From contig CP040678.1 in assembly GCA_005954745.1 (NCBI GenBank), positions 1,364,001-1,428,000 of the forward strand: a DNA stretch of 64,000 nucleotides, read 5' to 3'. Positions 18,116-27,140 of this stretch are shown here, one piece after another. Under the pieces are notes generated by a model that saw only the letters and a list, made by a program, of their open reading frames with translations, was not told where the DNA came from and made no database searches. The position numbers and the translations under genes are program-made. Position 1 is the first letter of the stretch. Each line of letters begins with the position of its first letter. The stretch is from Halostella pelagica. Its GTDB lineage: Archaea > Halobacteriota > Halobacteria > Halobacteriales > Natronoarchaeaceae.

Positions 18116-19167
18116 GTACGACGGGTCCGGCACCGGGCGACGTCGACGATCCGGTCGGGTATTTCCTGCAAGACGTCGCCTATCACGGCAAGAGTGACCG
18201 GACTCAAGAGGCGTACGAGCGGGTTCTACGGCGTTTCGAGGCGTTTCTGCAGGACCCGGACCGGAGTCCGTCCGGGACCTCGACAGCGCTGTCGGCGGCC
18301 ACGCACAGGGACTGTATGGCCTGGGTTCACGAGATCCGCGACGGCGTCGCCGAGAGTACGGTGGCGACGTATGCGTCCTATCTCCACCGATTCTACGCGT
18401 ACATGACACAAGTGGGGGCGTTCGAATCGAACCCGATGACGTTGGTCGTAGAGGAGATGGACGAAACCATCGACACTGACCCGGCCAGACGCGATATTCC
18501 GCTGTCGGACATGCGGTCGTTCGTCGCCGACGTTACGCATCCGCTTGATCAGGCCGTGATCGTGGTCCTCCTCAAAACGGGAATGCGCGTCGGCGAACTC
18601 TGTAACCTCGACCGCCGCGACGTGCACCTCTCGGAGATACCCCACGACGATGACGATGCCCCGACACGGGCGCAACTCGCCGAACGACCGGACTCGCTGT
18701 ACGTCGCTGCGGATCCCGCCCGCGGGGCCGTGACGAACGGCGAGCAACGAACAGCGTCGAACAAACGCAAGCGAGCGACGGTGATCCCCGTCGACGACGA
18801 ACTCCGTCAGGTTCTCGGTCGATGGCTCGCCGTCCGCCCCGACGCCCACTCGCCCGCCGACCCGCTGTTTACCAGCACGAGTCGCAACTGGGGGAGTCGA
18901 CTCACACCGGATATGGTCCATCACGCCGTCGAAGGGTACGCCAGGGACCGCGGGTGGTATCAGTCGGGCGGCGGTGCCGAGGTAAACGTCACGCCGCACT
19001 ACTTCCGGCACTTTTTCACCACTCATCTTCGGGACCGCACGGGTGACCGCGGCGTCGTGAAGTACCTACGCGGCGACGTCGCACAGGACATCATCGACAC
19101 CTACACGCACAACTGGGGCGACAGAGTCCGGGAGACGTACGAATCGAACGTGTACACCCTCCTCTGA
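18112..19167 (+). CDS. Tyrosine recombinase / integrase (XerC/D-like)
   Basis: The product is 351 residues. An N-terminal SAM-like core-binding domain spans about 15-110, followed by a catalytic domain. Catalytic residues are visible: Arg159 (TGMRVGEL), Lys around 218-220 in the beta-hairpin, His296-x-x-Arg299 (TPHYFRH), and the nucleophile Tyr331 in IDTYTHNW. The second catalytic His/Trp position is Asp322 (YLRGD), a variant I recall as common in haloarchaeal recombinases. It is translationally coupled to the DUF5805-like gene. No att repeat or tRNA is adjacent, so it may be a resident recombinase rather than a recent phage integrase. Confidence 0.9.
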   Translation: MSTTGPAPGDVDDPVGYFLQDVAYHGKSDRTQEAYERVLRRFEAFLQDPDRSPSGTSTALSAATHRDCMAWVHEIRDGVAESTVATYASYLHRFYAYMTQVGAFESNPMTLVVEEMDETIDTDPARRDIPLSDMRSFVADVTHPLDQAVIVVLLKTGMRVGELCNLDRRDVHLSEIPHDDDDAPTRAQLAERPDSLYVAADPARGAVTNGEQRTASNKRKRATVIPVDDELRQVLGRWLAVRPDAHSPADPLFTSTSRNWGSRLTPDMVHHAVEGYARDRGWYQSGGGAEVNVTPHYFRHFFTTHLRDRTGDRGVVKYLRGDVAQDIIDTYTHNWGDRVRETYESNVYTLL

Positions 19168-19457
19168 ACGCGGTTCTCCACTTCAGGACCGTACGGCCCG
19201 ATATTCGCACGTCGGTCGACAGACGGGTAAATCAAATATCGCTATATCGAACGTTGGGAGAGAGAACTAGTGAGATCAGCGTAGACGAAACAATGTGGCG
19301 TCCACCTGCGAAGTCAGGGAGAGATGGACCACGTCCGACTACTCCACGCTTGGTCCCGGCGACTTGACCACCGAGTCAAGGAGACCAAGATTCGCCGTAA
19401 TGTCTCGGATCAGTACTTGCGTCCACGAGAACCCGGCGGTACGGCGCGGCTTTCGAG
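19168..19457. other. Gap between recombinase and DyP-like gene
   Basis: Together with the promoter element that follows, the gap is 335 bp. No ORF of plausible composition was found. The part from about 19370 to 19502 includes the shared regulatory element listed separately. Confidence 0.4.
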
Positions 19458-19479
19458 AACTGCACCAGAACGCCCTTTC
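19458..19479 (+). promoter_or_regulatory. Shared promoter element, copy 1 (before DyP-like gene)
   Basis: AACTGCACCAGAACG followed by CCCTTTC ends 24 bases before the ATG at 19503. The same 22-base element, with three differences, ends 25 bases before the ATG of the P19-like gene at 20882. It spans the core-promoter position and is conserved beyond a TATA box, so it probably also binds a regulator common to both genes. Confidence 0.6.
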
Positions 19480-19502
19480 TGATTAAGACACTAGTCCGGT
19501 CA

Positions 19503-20804
19503 ATGCCTTCACCCAACAGGAACCGCGGGATCTCTCGGCGGGAGTTCGCGAAATCCGCGGTCGCCATCGGCGGGTCCGCGGCGCTGGCCGCCTGTATGGA
19601 GCGGGACGGGAACGGCGAGGAAGAGGAGATAGACGTTCCGCAGGGTCCGTCGGACCTCTCGACGCTGTCGGAGCGCCAGCACGCCTGGAACGAACTGTTG
19701 TCGACCGACACCCACGGGAACCGCCTGGCACCCGCCCACAACGTCGTTTTGATGCTCGACTATTCGGGAGACGGGACGCCATCCGAACGGGAGCGGGAGA
19801 CGCTCGAAACGGCGCTTCGGGACCTCGAACGCGCCTACCAGCGCGACACCGCGGGGCTGTTGTTCACGCTCGGCTACTCGCCGTCGTACTTCGCCAGGTA
19901 CGACGCCTCGCTTCCCGAATCCGTCGACCTTCCGGAGCCGCGAGCGCTTTCGCCGCTCGAAGACCCCGCGCTCGACGAGTACGACGCCGTATTACATCTC
20001 GCCAGCGACCACGCGCAAGTAGCGCTCGCAGCCGAGGAGGCGCTGTTCGGGGAACTGGACGAACTCAATGGCGTCGAAACGGAGACGTCCGTCGACGGCG
20101 TCGTCGAGAAGGCCGACCGGCGGACCGGCTTCGTCGGCGAAGGACTTCCCGCCGAGAACCAGGACGTCAGGGGCATTCCCGATTCGGAACCGGTTCCGGA
20201 AGACGCGCCGCTGTACATGGGATTCAAGTCCGGGTTCGAGGAGAACCAGGCCAGTGAAGACCGGGTGACGATTCAGGACGGACCGTTCGCAGGCGGCACC
20301 ACGAAGCAACTGTCCCGGATCCGGCTGAACCTCCAGCAGTGGTACGAACAGGACAGCCGCGACCAGCGCGTCGCCAAGATGTTCTGTCCGGTCCACGCCG
20401 AGGAGGACAAGGTCGAGGGGACCGGCGAGAACCTCGGAGAGGACACGCAGATAACCGGCGACTGCGTCGAGAACGTCGAGGAACACGCCCGCACGAAGGG
20501 GATGGTCGGCCACTCGCAGAAAGCGGCGCGCGCGCGGGAGGACGACGACCCGATCATCCTCCGACGGGATTTCGACTCCACGAACGGCGGCGAGGCGGGA
20601 CTACACTTCGTTTCGCTTCAGCGGTCGATCAGTGATTTCGTCGACACGCGCGAAGCGATGAACGGCACCGACCTGGCCGAGAACTCCGCGGTCGGCCAGC
20701 GGACGAACAACGGGATCCTCCGGTACATGTCCGTCAAGCGCCGCGGGAACTTCCTGATCCCGCCGCGCTCGCTGCGAGCGTTCCCGTCGCCGAAGCCGGA
20801 GTAG
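19503..20804 (+). CDS. DyP-type peroxidase-like Tat lipoprotein (EfeB-like)
   Basis: The product is 433 residues. A Tat signal (SRREFAKSAVAIGGSAALAAC) ends in a lipobox, so the protein should be anchored outside the cell. The body resembles dye-decolorizing peroxidases: MVGHSQKAARARE..DDPIILRRDF matches the proximal-His region, and LHFVSLQRSISDFVDTREAMN matches the conserved C-terminal helix. The distal GxxDG motif is altered (GFVGEG), so peroxidase activity is doubtful. I recall haloarchaeal relatives annotated as DUF7405. With the P19-like gene next door, a role like EfeB in iron uptake or heme handling is plausible. Confidence 0.75.
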   Translation: MPSPNRNRGISRREFAKSAVAIGGSAALAACMERDGNGEEEEIDVPQGPSDLSTLSERQHAWNELLSTDTHGNRLAPAHNVVLMLDYSGDGTPSERERETLETALRDLERAYQRDTAGLLFTLGYSPSYFARYDASLPESVDLPEPRALSPLEDPALDEYDAVLHLASDHAQVALAAEEALFGELDELNGVETETSVDGVVEKADRRTGFVGEGLPAENQDVRGIPDSEPVPEDAPLYMGFKSGFEENQASEDRVTIQDGPFAGGTTKQLSRIRLNLQQWYEQDSRDQRVAKMFCPVHAEEDKVEGTGENLGEDTQITGDCVENVEEHARTKGMVGHSQKAARAREDDDPIILRRDFDSTNGGEAGLHFVSLQRSISDFVDTREAMNGTDLAENSAVGQRTNNGILRYMSVKRRGNFLIPPRSLRAFPSPKPE

Positions 20805-20835
20805 GTAAACCGGACCTGCTCCGATGGCTTTCGTC

Positions 20836-20857
20836 AACTGTACCAGAACGACTTTTC
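20836..20857 (+). promoter_or_regulatory. Shared promoter element, copy 2 (before P19-like gene)
   Basis: AACTGTACCAGAACG followed by ACTTTTC. It matches the copy at 19458 at 19 of 22 positions and has nearly the same distance to the start codon. The repeat implies that the DyP-like and P19-like genes are transcribed from separate promoters under common control. Confidence 0.6.
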
Positions 20858-20881
20858 GGCCCTTGTAACTAGCGTTTCCCT

Positions 20882-21946
20882 ATGCAACGACGCGAGTTTC
20901 TCGCCAGTACGTCTCTCGCCGGTGCGGTGGCTATCGCCGGCTGTAACTCCCTTTTCGAGACGGAGTCGGTCCGAAGCGTCCCCGATGTCGTCGAGGACCG
21001 GCCGGACGCGGTGTACTTCCCAACCCACGTCGAGGGCATGGAGATGATCGGTATGACCGCCGCGGGCGACTACACTATCGGGCTGATGTACTCGTTCCCG
21101 CACCGGTTCTGGACGGTCACTGGGACGACGACTGAGAAGGTTTCGATCAGGGACGAAGACGATATCCACCTGATGGCATCGGTGTGGGACGACGAGACGG
21201 GGACGGTGTTGCCAGTCGGGTCTGGCCTCTCGATGACGGTCGAACAGGACGGGGAGATAGTGACCGAGAAGCCGCCCTGGCCGATGATATCGCAGAACAT
21301 GGGCTTTCACTACGGCGATAACTTCGCGCTCGACGGCGAGGGAACGTACGAGGTGACGCTCGACATCGGGAGTATGAACGTTTCCAAGCCCGGCCCGTTC
21401 GAGGGACGGTTCGAGGAGAGCGCGTCGGGGACCGTCGAGTTCGAGTACAGCGTCGACGAACGGGATGGACTCAGGTTCGAGACCTTCGAGAACCAGCAGG
21501 GCGAACGGGGCGCAGTCGACCTGATGGAAATGGAGATGGCCCCGGTTTCCGTCGCTCCCGAACCGGACGCCATGCCCGGCGACCACCTCACCGAGGCGAC
21601 GAGCGGCGACGCCGTCTTTCAGGTGACGGCCGTTCGAGATCCGTCGTTCATAGACGGTTCGGGCACCTACCTCGCCGTTTCGCCACGAACGCCGTTCAAC
21701 CGCGTGCCGCTTCCGATGATGTCGCTTTCCGGCACGGTCGAACGGGGCGGCGAACCCCGATTCGACGGCGCGCTCTCGAAGGCGGTCCATCCCGATATCG
21801 GATACCACTACGGCGCGCTTCTCGACGGGATAGAGAGCGACGACGCGGTGACTATCACGGTTGACACGCCCCCGCAGGTGTCCCGGCACGAGGGGTACGA
21901 GACGGCGTTCGTGGAGATGGACCCCATCGAGTTCACCGTTTCGTGA
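20882..21946 (+). CDS. P19/Tp34-type metal-binding Tat lipoprotein
   Basis: The product is 354 residues with signal and lipobox MQRREFLASTSLAGAVAIAGC (lipidated Cys21). Residues about 40-175 match the P19/Tp34 periplasmic iron/copper-binding fold: candidate ligands are His49 with nearby Met53/Met55, His96 in DDIHLMASVW, and His143 in GFHYGDNFALDGEGTYEV. The last two motifs are very close to those of Campylobacter P19. A second, similar-sized domain follows (about 195-354, HYGALLDGIESDDAVTITVD), possibly a degenerate duplicate. It probably binds iron or copper outside the cell. The FTR1-type permease normally paired with P19 is not seen. Confidence 0.8.
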   Translation: MQRREFLASTSLAGAVAIAGCNSLFETESVRSVPDVVEDRPDAVYFPTHVEGMEMIGMTAAGDYTIGLMYSFPHRFWTVTGTTTEKVSIRDEDDIHLMASVWDDETGTVLPVGSGLSMTVEQDGEIVTEKPPWPMISQNMGFHYGDNFALDGEGTYEVTLDIGSMNVSKPGPFEGRFEESASGTVEFEYSVDERDGLRFETFENQQGERGAVDLMEMEMAPVSVAPEPDAMPGDHLTEATSGDAVFQVTAVRDPSFIDGSGTYLAVSPRTPFNRVPLPMMSLSGTVERGGEPRFDGALSKAVHPDIGYHYGALLDGIESDDAVTITVDTPPQVSRHEGYETAFVEMDPIEFTVS

Positions 21947-21995
21947 CCCTCGGAACCGATCCCGCCCGGCCGGGCCCGACGACGGAGTCCCGCGG

Positions 21996-23381
21996 TTAGC
22001 CCGCTACGACGGGTCGGGAAACGATCCAGAGCGAAAGCACCGTGTAACCGATCATCAACGCGGTAAGCGGGAAGTGTGCGCGGCGAGCGAGCGACCGCGT
22101 CGCGTATCGGCGTCGCGCGACCTCGTGGGAGGCGACGACGGCGACGACGTGGCCGCCGACTATCAGGAGGATCTGTGACCACCAAAACGCCGGGAGCGAC
22201 AGCCACCACAGCGGCTCGATCGCGTCTGTGGCCGACCCGAGATACGGCCCGAGTACCGCGGCCAACTGGCCCGCGTTGCGGAGAACGTACGGGTAGTTGT
22301 GCGCGAGTTCGTACGCGACGGCGATCGGTAACACCGTGGGCGCGAACGCGCAGGCCGTCGTCCGCCACGACTCGCTGTTGCCTACCAGTCGGTCAGTCGT
22401 TGCGGCGACGAGTGCGAACGCGACGAGGAACCCGACGAACCCGACCGCGTACAGCCCCACCGAAACGACCGGGCCGACGCCGAGGGCTTCCCGTACGTCG
22501 AAGAGGATCGTCTGATACTCGGACGTGCTCGTGAACCCGTCGAAACTGACGGTGTAGACGGTCGCGACGACGAACGCCGTGACCGAGAGATCCGAAACGC
22601 CGTCGATGGTCCCGTGCCACGGGGCCCGGAGTTCGAACCGGATCCCGCCGTCCGCGTCGCGGGTTGCGGCGACCGGGGCGACCCGTCCGAACAGTCGATA
22701 GAGAACGTCGAGCGCGTCCGCGCGACGGAACCACTCGCGGCCGAAACAGAGACCGCCGGCCACCATCACGAGCGCGTAGGCGGCGACGACAGTGGCGGTG
22801 AGTCGGGGCGAACGCGGTATCACAGTGAGGTTCTCAACGATCCCGATCCCGGCGACGAATCCGATGAGGGCGGGCCACTCGCCGAGCCGTGACGGATACG
22901 CACCGACGAGCGAAACGTCGGTCCCTTCGAGCCACGCGAGGCCGTCGTAGACGGTCAGCCACGGGGACAGCGCGCGCCAGGGGCTCCCGAACAGGACCGC
23001 GACCAGCCCTACGCCGCGTATCCAGACGGGCCAGACGAACACCGTGGCGAAGTTCTCCGCTCGGACCTGCTTTCCGAACAGCCCCGCGTAGAGGACCCAG
23101 ACGAACGCGACCAGGAACGCGACGCGGGCGACGCCACGGAGGGCGGTCGCCGTTTTCGGGGAGAGCGACGCGAGTCGTCGGGCGCGGACGCCGTCGAGTC
23201 GGGTGTCCGTTGCACCGAGCCACACCGCGGTCAGACCGACAGTCGCCCCCGCGCCGACGAACAGGAGCGAAAGCGGAAGCGGCGCGTCGAACCGGGTGCC
23301 GCCGACGCCGTGCGCGCTCGCGACACCGGAGAACAACACCGCGCTCATCACCGCCGACGAGATCCGGACGTGCCACCGCAT
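21996..23381 (-). CDS. Polytopic membrane protein, fenitrothion-hydrolase-like family
   Basis: The product is 461 residues with about ten transmembrane helices. The N-terminus (SSAVMSAVLFSGVASAHGVGGTR) looks like a cleaved signal ending at SAHG. That feature, and the overall layout, recall bacterial membrane proteins annotated as fenitrothion hydrolases; the name may not reflect real function. His residues near the C-terminal helices (ELAHNYPYVLRN, IVGGHVVAVVASHEV) could bind metal or heme. It is convergent with the P19-like gene, 49 bp apart, so not in the same operon. Transport or redox roles are possible. Confidence 0.65.
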   Translation of the reverse strand: MRWHVRISSAVMSAVLFSGVASAHGVGGTRFDAPLPLSLLFVGAGATVGLTAVWLGATDTRLDGVRARRLASLSPKTATALRGVARVAFLVAFVWVLYAGLFGKQVRAENFATVFVWPVWIRGVGLVAVLFGSPWRALSPWLTVYDGLAWLEGTDVSLVGAYPSRLGEWPALIGFVAGIGIVENLTVIPRSPRLTATVVAAYALVMVAGGLCFGREWFRRADALDVLYRLFGRVAPVAATRDADGGIRFELRAPWHGTIDGVSDLSVTAFVVATVYTVSFDGFTSTSEYQTILFDVREALGVGPVVSVGLYAVGFVGFLVAFALVAATTDRLVGNSESWRTTACAFAPTVLPIAVAYELAHNYPYVLRNAGQLAAVLGPYLGSATDAIEPLWWLSLPAFWWSQILLIVGGHVVAVVASHEVARRRYATRSLARRAHFPLTALMIGYTVLSLWIVSRPVVAG

Positions 23382-23483
23382 ACGGAAATCTGCCGATGAC
23401 GGGCGGAAGTAACTGCTGGTTCAACCGTCGAAACCCGCTCTCGCATGTGTAAGCTTTACCACGAGCGGTTCGAACCGCCGCGT

Positions 23484-24725
23484 ATGCGACTCCGGACGTT
23501 CGCGGCGCTGCTGCTCGTCGTCCTCGTACTCGGCGGTGTCGCCCTGTTCGGTGTCAGCGGCGGGACGCCCGACGGGACACTGACCGAGCGGTGGGTTAGC
23601 GACACCGCGCGGAGCATCGAAGGGAACCACCACGCCACCGCTGTCGGTACCGTGAACGGTTCGGCGATGGTGTACGCTCCGATCAGCGGCACCAGCGGGA
23701 CGGACCAGTGCAGCCTCGTCGCGCTCGACGAGAACGGCAGTCGAGAGTGGAAGTCTCAGATCCGGCCCGCTAACTGCACGATCCACTCCGTCGCCGACCC
23801 GACCCTCGCCGATTACGACGACGACGGCACGGTCGAGGTTCTCGCCGCGACCACGGAGCAGACAGTCACCGCGCACGACCCGGACACCGGCGAGGTAGAG
23901 TTCCGCCACGACCTGACCTCGTACGGGTACACGAAGCCGGTCGTCGACGACCTCACCGGCGACGGGAGCAGCGAAACCGTCGTGGTAGACGTGCGCGGGA
24001 CGGTGTTCGTCCTCGAACCGAACGGGACGGAGCGCTGGACCGACCGCCTCGACTCGTACACCTGGGCGCAACCGTCGGTCGCCGACTTCGACGGTGACGG
24101 CGAGAGCGAACTCGTCGTCGGACTCCGGAGCGGCACGGTGCAACTGTACGAGTCGGACGGTCGGGTTCGCTGGAACGAGACCGATGCGGTCGAGGGCTCA
24201 GTCACATGGATGACGACAGTCGACGTTCCGGACCGAACCGGCACTGAAATCGTCGTGGCGTCGACGGAAGGGACGGTCGCCCTCGTCGACGGCACCGACG
24301 GGAGCGTCGTCTGGGAGCGAGACCTCGGCGAGTACGCCGCGGTGCACGCGACCGGCGACGGAGACGGCGACGGAAGCCGCGAGATATACGCGGTCGCTCG
24401 CGACGGCGACCTCCGGAGTTTGCGGGCGACCGACGGCGAAACCGAGTGGTCGACGACGCTGACCACCGCCGACGTCCAGATGATGCCGCCCCCGAGCATG
24501 GGCGACATCGACGGCGACGGCGACCCTGAACTGGTCACTGTCACGAACGACGGCGTCGTTTCGGTCGTCGACCCCGACTCTGGCGAGGTACTCGACTCCT
24601 ACGAACGCGACGTGGCGATATTCACGCACCCGACGCTCGCCGACGGTGACGGAGACGGCGTGCCGGACCCGTACGTGATCTACGGGGACGGGCGCGTCGT
24701 GGCCTTCTCGTTTTCGAGCGAGTGA
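23484..24725 (+). CDS. Secreted or anchored FG-GAP/PQQ-like beta-propeller protein
   Basis: The product is 413 residues from the ATG at 23484, placed just before a hydrophobic leader (RLRTFAALLLVVLVLGGVAL). The frame opens earlier at 23445, but the leader supports the later start. Repeats carry Asp-rich loops (DYDDDGTVEVLAAT, DLTGDGSSETVVVD, DFDGDGESELVVGL, DIDGDGDPELVTV), giving a predicted calcium-stabilised propeller. Intervening strands (VTAHDPDTGEVEF) look like PQQ-type repeats. It is probably extracellular. Neighbours hint at, but do not prove, a role in metal or cofactor uptake. Confidence 0.8.
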   Translation: MRLRTFAALLLVVLVLGGVALFGVSGGTPDGTLTERWVSDTARSIEGNHHATAVGTVNGSAMVYAPISGTSGTDQCSLVALDENGSREWKSQIRPANCTIHSVADPTLADYDDDGTVEVLAATTEQTVTAHDPDTGEVEFRHDLTSYGYTKPVVDDLTGDGSSETVVVDVRGTVFVLEPNGTERWTDRLDSYTWAQPSVADFDGDGESELVVGLRSGTVQLYESDGRVRWNETDAVEGSVTWMTTVDVPDRTGTEIVVASTEGTVALVDGTDGSVVWERDLGEYAAVHATGDGDGDGSREIYAVARDGDLRSLRATDGETEWSTTLTTADVQMMPPPSMGDIDGDGDPELVTVTNDGVVSVVDPDSGEVLDSYERDVAIFTHPTLADGDGDGVPDPYVIYGDGRVVAFSFSSE

Positions 24726-24735
24726 CAGAGGCCGG

Positions 24736-25977
24736 CTACGCGCTCTCCGCGGTGACCGTCCGACGGAGTTCTCTGACCGCCGCGGTCACGTCGTCCTCGG
24801 TGACGACCGTCGCGCCGCGGCGGAGCGATTCGTACGCCTCCCGCGCGCCCTCTCCGGCGTGGTTGCGCTCCTCGAACGGTCGCGTCTCGACGACGACGAG
24901 CGTCCGCGCGTCGCGGACGACCGACAGCACGTCTCGGTTGCCGGGCGTCACGACGGGGTCGGCAAGCACCGTCACGTCCGCGGCGGCGACGCGGTCGGCG
25001 AGGGCGTCTATCATCTCGCCGTCGATGGGGTCGAACGGCGACGACGTGAGGAGGTCGACACCCTGTACGCGTGCGGTCTCGGCGGCGGCGTCGCCCTCGG
25101 GGAGCGGCCCGGCCGTGCGGCCGAACCCGGCCGACCTGAGCGCGTCCAGCACCCTGGCACCGGTCTCGCCGCCGCCGACCACGTGGACGGTCCCGTCCGC
25201 GTCCGGACGGTCTGCGAGCGCCGTGACGGAGACGCTTCCGGTGGTCCCGTCCCGCGAGACGACGGCGTTCGTGTCGAAGGCGTCTGCGAGCCGTGACTCC
25301 GAGAGGACCTGCACAGGGGGACCCGCGGCGAGCAGGTCGCCGTCGGTGATCAGGAGGAGTTCGTCGCAGTAGCGCGCCGCGAGGTCGAGGTCGTGGATAG
25401 CGGCGACGGCCGTCTTGCCGTCGGCGACTAGATCCGTAACGAGTTCCAGCGTTTCGACCTGATGGTTCACGTCGAGGCTGGCAGTTGGTTCGTCGAGGAG
25501 GAGAACCGGCGCGTCCTGGGCGAGCGCCCGCGCAAGGAGCACGCGCTGTCGCTCCCCGCCGCTGATGCCCTCGATAGAGCGGTCCGCGAAGCGAGCGACT
25601 GCGGTCCGCTCCATGGCTTTTGCGACCGCGTCGCGGTCCGCGTCCGTCTTCCGACCGAACCGCGACCGGTACGGATGGCGACCCATCTCGACGACGGTTT
25701 CGACGTCGAACGAGAAGGACAGGTGGGTCTCCTGCGGCACGACGGCGACCCGCCGGCTGGCCGCTTTCGACGAGAGCGCGTGAACGTCGTCGCCGTCTAC
25801 CAGCACGCGGCCGCTGTCCGGAGTCAGGGCTGCGCTTACGGTCCGCAGGAGCGTCGTCTTGCCGGCCCCGTTCGGACCGACGAGTCCCACGAACGACCCC
25901 CGCTCGACGGACGCGGAGACGCCCGAAAGGACCTCCGCGCCGCCGAGCGAGACGCGTACGCTCTCGATATCTATCAC
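24736..25977 (-). CDS. btuD: ABC transporter ATP-binding protein, BtuD-type
   Basis: The product is 413 residues from a GTG at 25977 that overlaps the btuC stop (GTGA); the frame remains open to 26400 but runs inside btuC. The nucleotide-binding domain has Walker [10 protein letters not shown], signature ISGGERQRV, Walker [11 protein letters not shown] and H-loop [11 protein letters not shown]-terminal extension of about 150 residues ([20 protein letters not shown]... and [16 protein letters not shown]) is typical of haloarchaeal BtuD proteins and may be regulatory. It energises import of cobalamin or a ferric chelate with BtuC and BtuF. Confidence 0.9.
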   Translation of the reverse strand: MIDIESVRVSLGGAEVLSGVSASVERGSFVGLVGPNGAGKTTLLRTVSAALTPDSGRVLVDGDDVHALSSKAASRRVAVVPQETHLSFSFDVETVVEMGRHPYRSRFGRKTDADRDAVAKAMERTAVARFADRSIEGISGGERQRVLLARALAQDAPVLLLDEPTASLDVNHQVETLELVTDLVADGKTAVAAIHDLDLAARYCDELLLITDGDLLAAGPPVQVLSESRLADAFDTNAVVSRDGTTGSVSVTALADRPDADGTVHVVGGGETGARVLDALRSAGFGRTAGPLPEGDAAAETARVQGVDLLTSSPFDPIDGEMIDALADRVAAADVTVLADPVVTPGNRDVLSVVRDARTLVVVETRPFEERNHAGEGAREAYESLRRGATVVTEDDVTAAVRELRRTVTAESA

Positions 25978-27080
25978 AGCGCGCTCACCTCCCGGCGGCG
26001 GAGCAAGAAGAGGAAAAACGGGGCACCGATCGCCGCGGTGACGATGCCGACCGGTACTTCGGCCGGTCCCGACCGCGCGAGCGTGTCGGCGGTGACCAGA
26101 AACGAGGCACCGGCGAGCGCGCTCGTCGGGAGCAGTATCCGGTGGTCCGGACCGACGAGTAGCCGCATCATGTGCGGGACGACGAGCCCGACGAAACCGA
26201 TGACGCCCGCGACGGCGACTGCCGCCGCGGTGACGAGACTTGACAGCGCGAGAAGCAGTCGCTTCGTGCGCTCGACCTCGACGCCGAGATGCGTCGCGTC
26301 CTCCTCGCCGAGCAGGAGGACGTTGAGGTCCTGCGCGAACGCGCTCAGCGCCGCGAATCCGAGGACCGCGACCGGAAGCGCGAACTCCACGTCGCTCCAC
26401 GTCGAGGCGTGTAGATTCCCCATCAGCCAGTACATCGCTTCGCGCAACTGGTCGCCGCTCAGGACGAGGAGATACGAGACGACAGCACCGAGCAGCGTCT
26501 GGACGGCGACGCCGGCGAGGAGAAGCGTCGCGACCGGCGTTCGGCCGTCCTCGGTAGCGATAGCGTACACGAGAAACGCGGTCGCAAGCGCGCCGGCGAA
26601 GGCCGCCCAGCGCGGCCCGATCGGGACCACGCCGGGCAAGGCGAGCGCGGCGACCGCGCCCACCGCCGCGCCGGAGGAGACGCCGATGATCGAGGGGTCT
26701 GCCATCGGGTTCCTGAAGAACCCCTGCATGACGGTCCCCGCGGACGCGAGCGCGAACCCGACGGCCCCGGCGAGCGCGATGCGCGGCAGGCGGAGTTTGC
26801 CGACGATCCGCTGGTCCGTCTCGGGAACGGCGAGCGAGAAGGGGTGGACGTACCCCACGTCGAAACCGGGCACGGGAACGGACACCGGCAGCAGCGGTAG
26901 CGAGACGGACGACACCGACAGCCCCGCCGATGCTGGGACGGCGAGGGTGTTTACCGTCGCCTTCGCGACGTTGGCGTAGTCCAGTGACACGGGGCCGATA
27001 GCGGCGCTCACGACGACGACCGCGCCGAGCAGGACAGTGAGCGCCGCGGACCAGACTATCGTCCGAGCCCCAGTTCGCAT
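25974..27080 (-). CDS. btuC: ABC transporter permease, BtuC/FecCD family
   Basis: The product is 368 residues with about ten transmembrane helices, the FecCD/BtuC fold for vitamin B12 and siderophore import. Typical motifs are [46 protein letters not shown] and the C-terminal [20 protein letters not shown]. It is the first gene of the btuC-btuD operon and is divergent from the substrate-binding gene. The 60-bp interval contains core promoters in both directions overlain by a TTAGG-type site. The substrate may be cobalamin or a ferric complex; sequence alone does not decide. Confidence 0.92.
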   Translation of the reverse strand: MRTGARTIVWSAALTVLLGAVVVVSAAIGPVSLDYANVAKATVNTLAVPASAGLSVSSVSLPLLPVSVPVPGFDVGYVHPFSLAVPETDQRIVGKLRLPRIALAGAVGFALASAGTVMQGFFRNPMADPSIIGVSSGAAVGAVAALALPGVVPIGPRWAAFAGALATAFLVYAIATEDGRTPVATLLLAGVAVQTLLGAVVSYLLVLSGDQLREAMYWLMGNLHASTWSDVEFALPVAVLGFAALSAFAQDLNVLLLGEEDATHLGVEVERTKRLLLALSSLVTAAAVAVAGVIGFVGLVVPHMMRLLVGPDHRILLPTSALAGASFLVTADTLARSGPAEVPVGIVTAAIGAPFFLFLLRRREVSAL

Positions 27081-27099
27081 GGTTGCAATCCGAGTTGGG

Positions 27100-27122
27100 T
27101 TAGGTAAATACTTATTGTCTAA
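27100..27122. promoter_or_regulatory. Divergent btuC/btuF promoter with TTAGG...TCTAA site
   Basis: TTAGGTAAATACTTATTG followed by TCTAA lies between the divergent starts at 27080 and 27141. Sequence resembling TATA boxes for both directions falls within it, 26-29 bases from each start. The outer half-sites (TTAGG and TCTAA) form an imperfect inverted repeat akin to the perfect ones at 16847 and 48776. Binding here could repress both genes at once. This site is the weakest of the three. Confidence 0.45.
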
Positions 27123-27140
27123 CGACGGAGTCTCAGACCG

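Noticed and set aside
26065-26400. Upstream extension of the btuD frame to 26400
   Set aside because: It lies inside btuC, and the GTG at 25977 overlapping the btuC stop begins the conserved ABC domain; the extension is Arg-rich shadow sequence.
27081-27140. Cobalamin riboswitch upstream of btuCDF
   Set aside because: The divergent interval is only 60 bp and filled by two core promoters; there is no room for a B12 aptamer.
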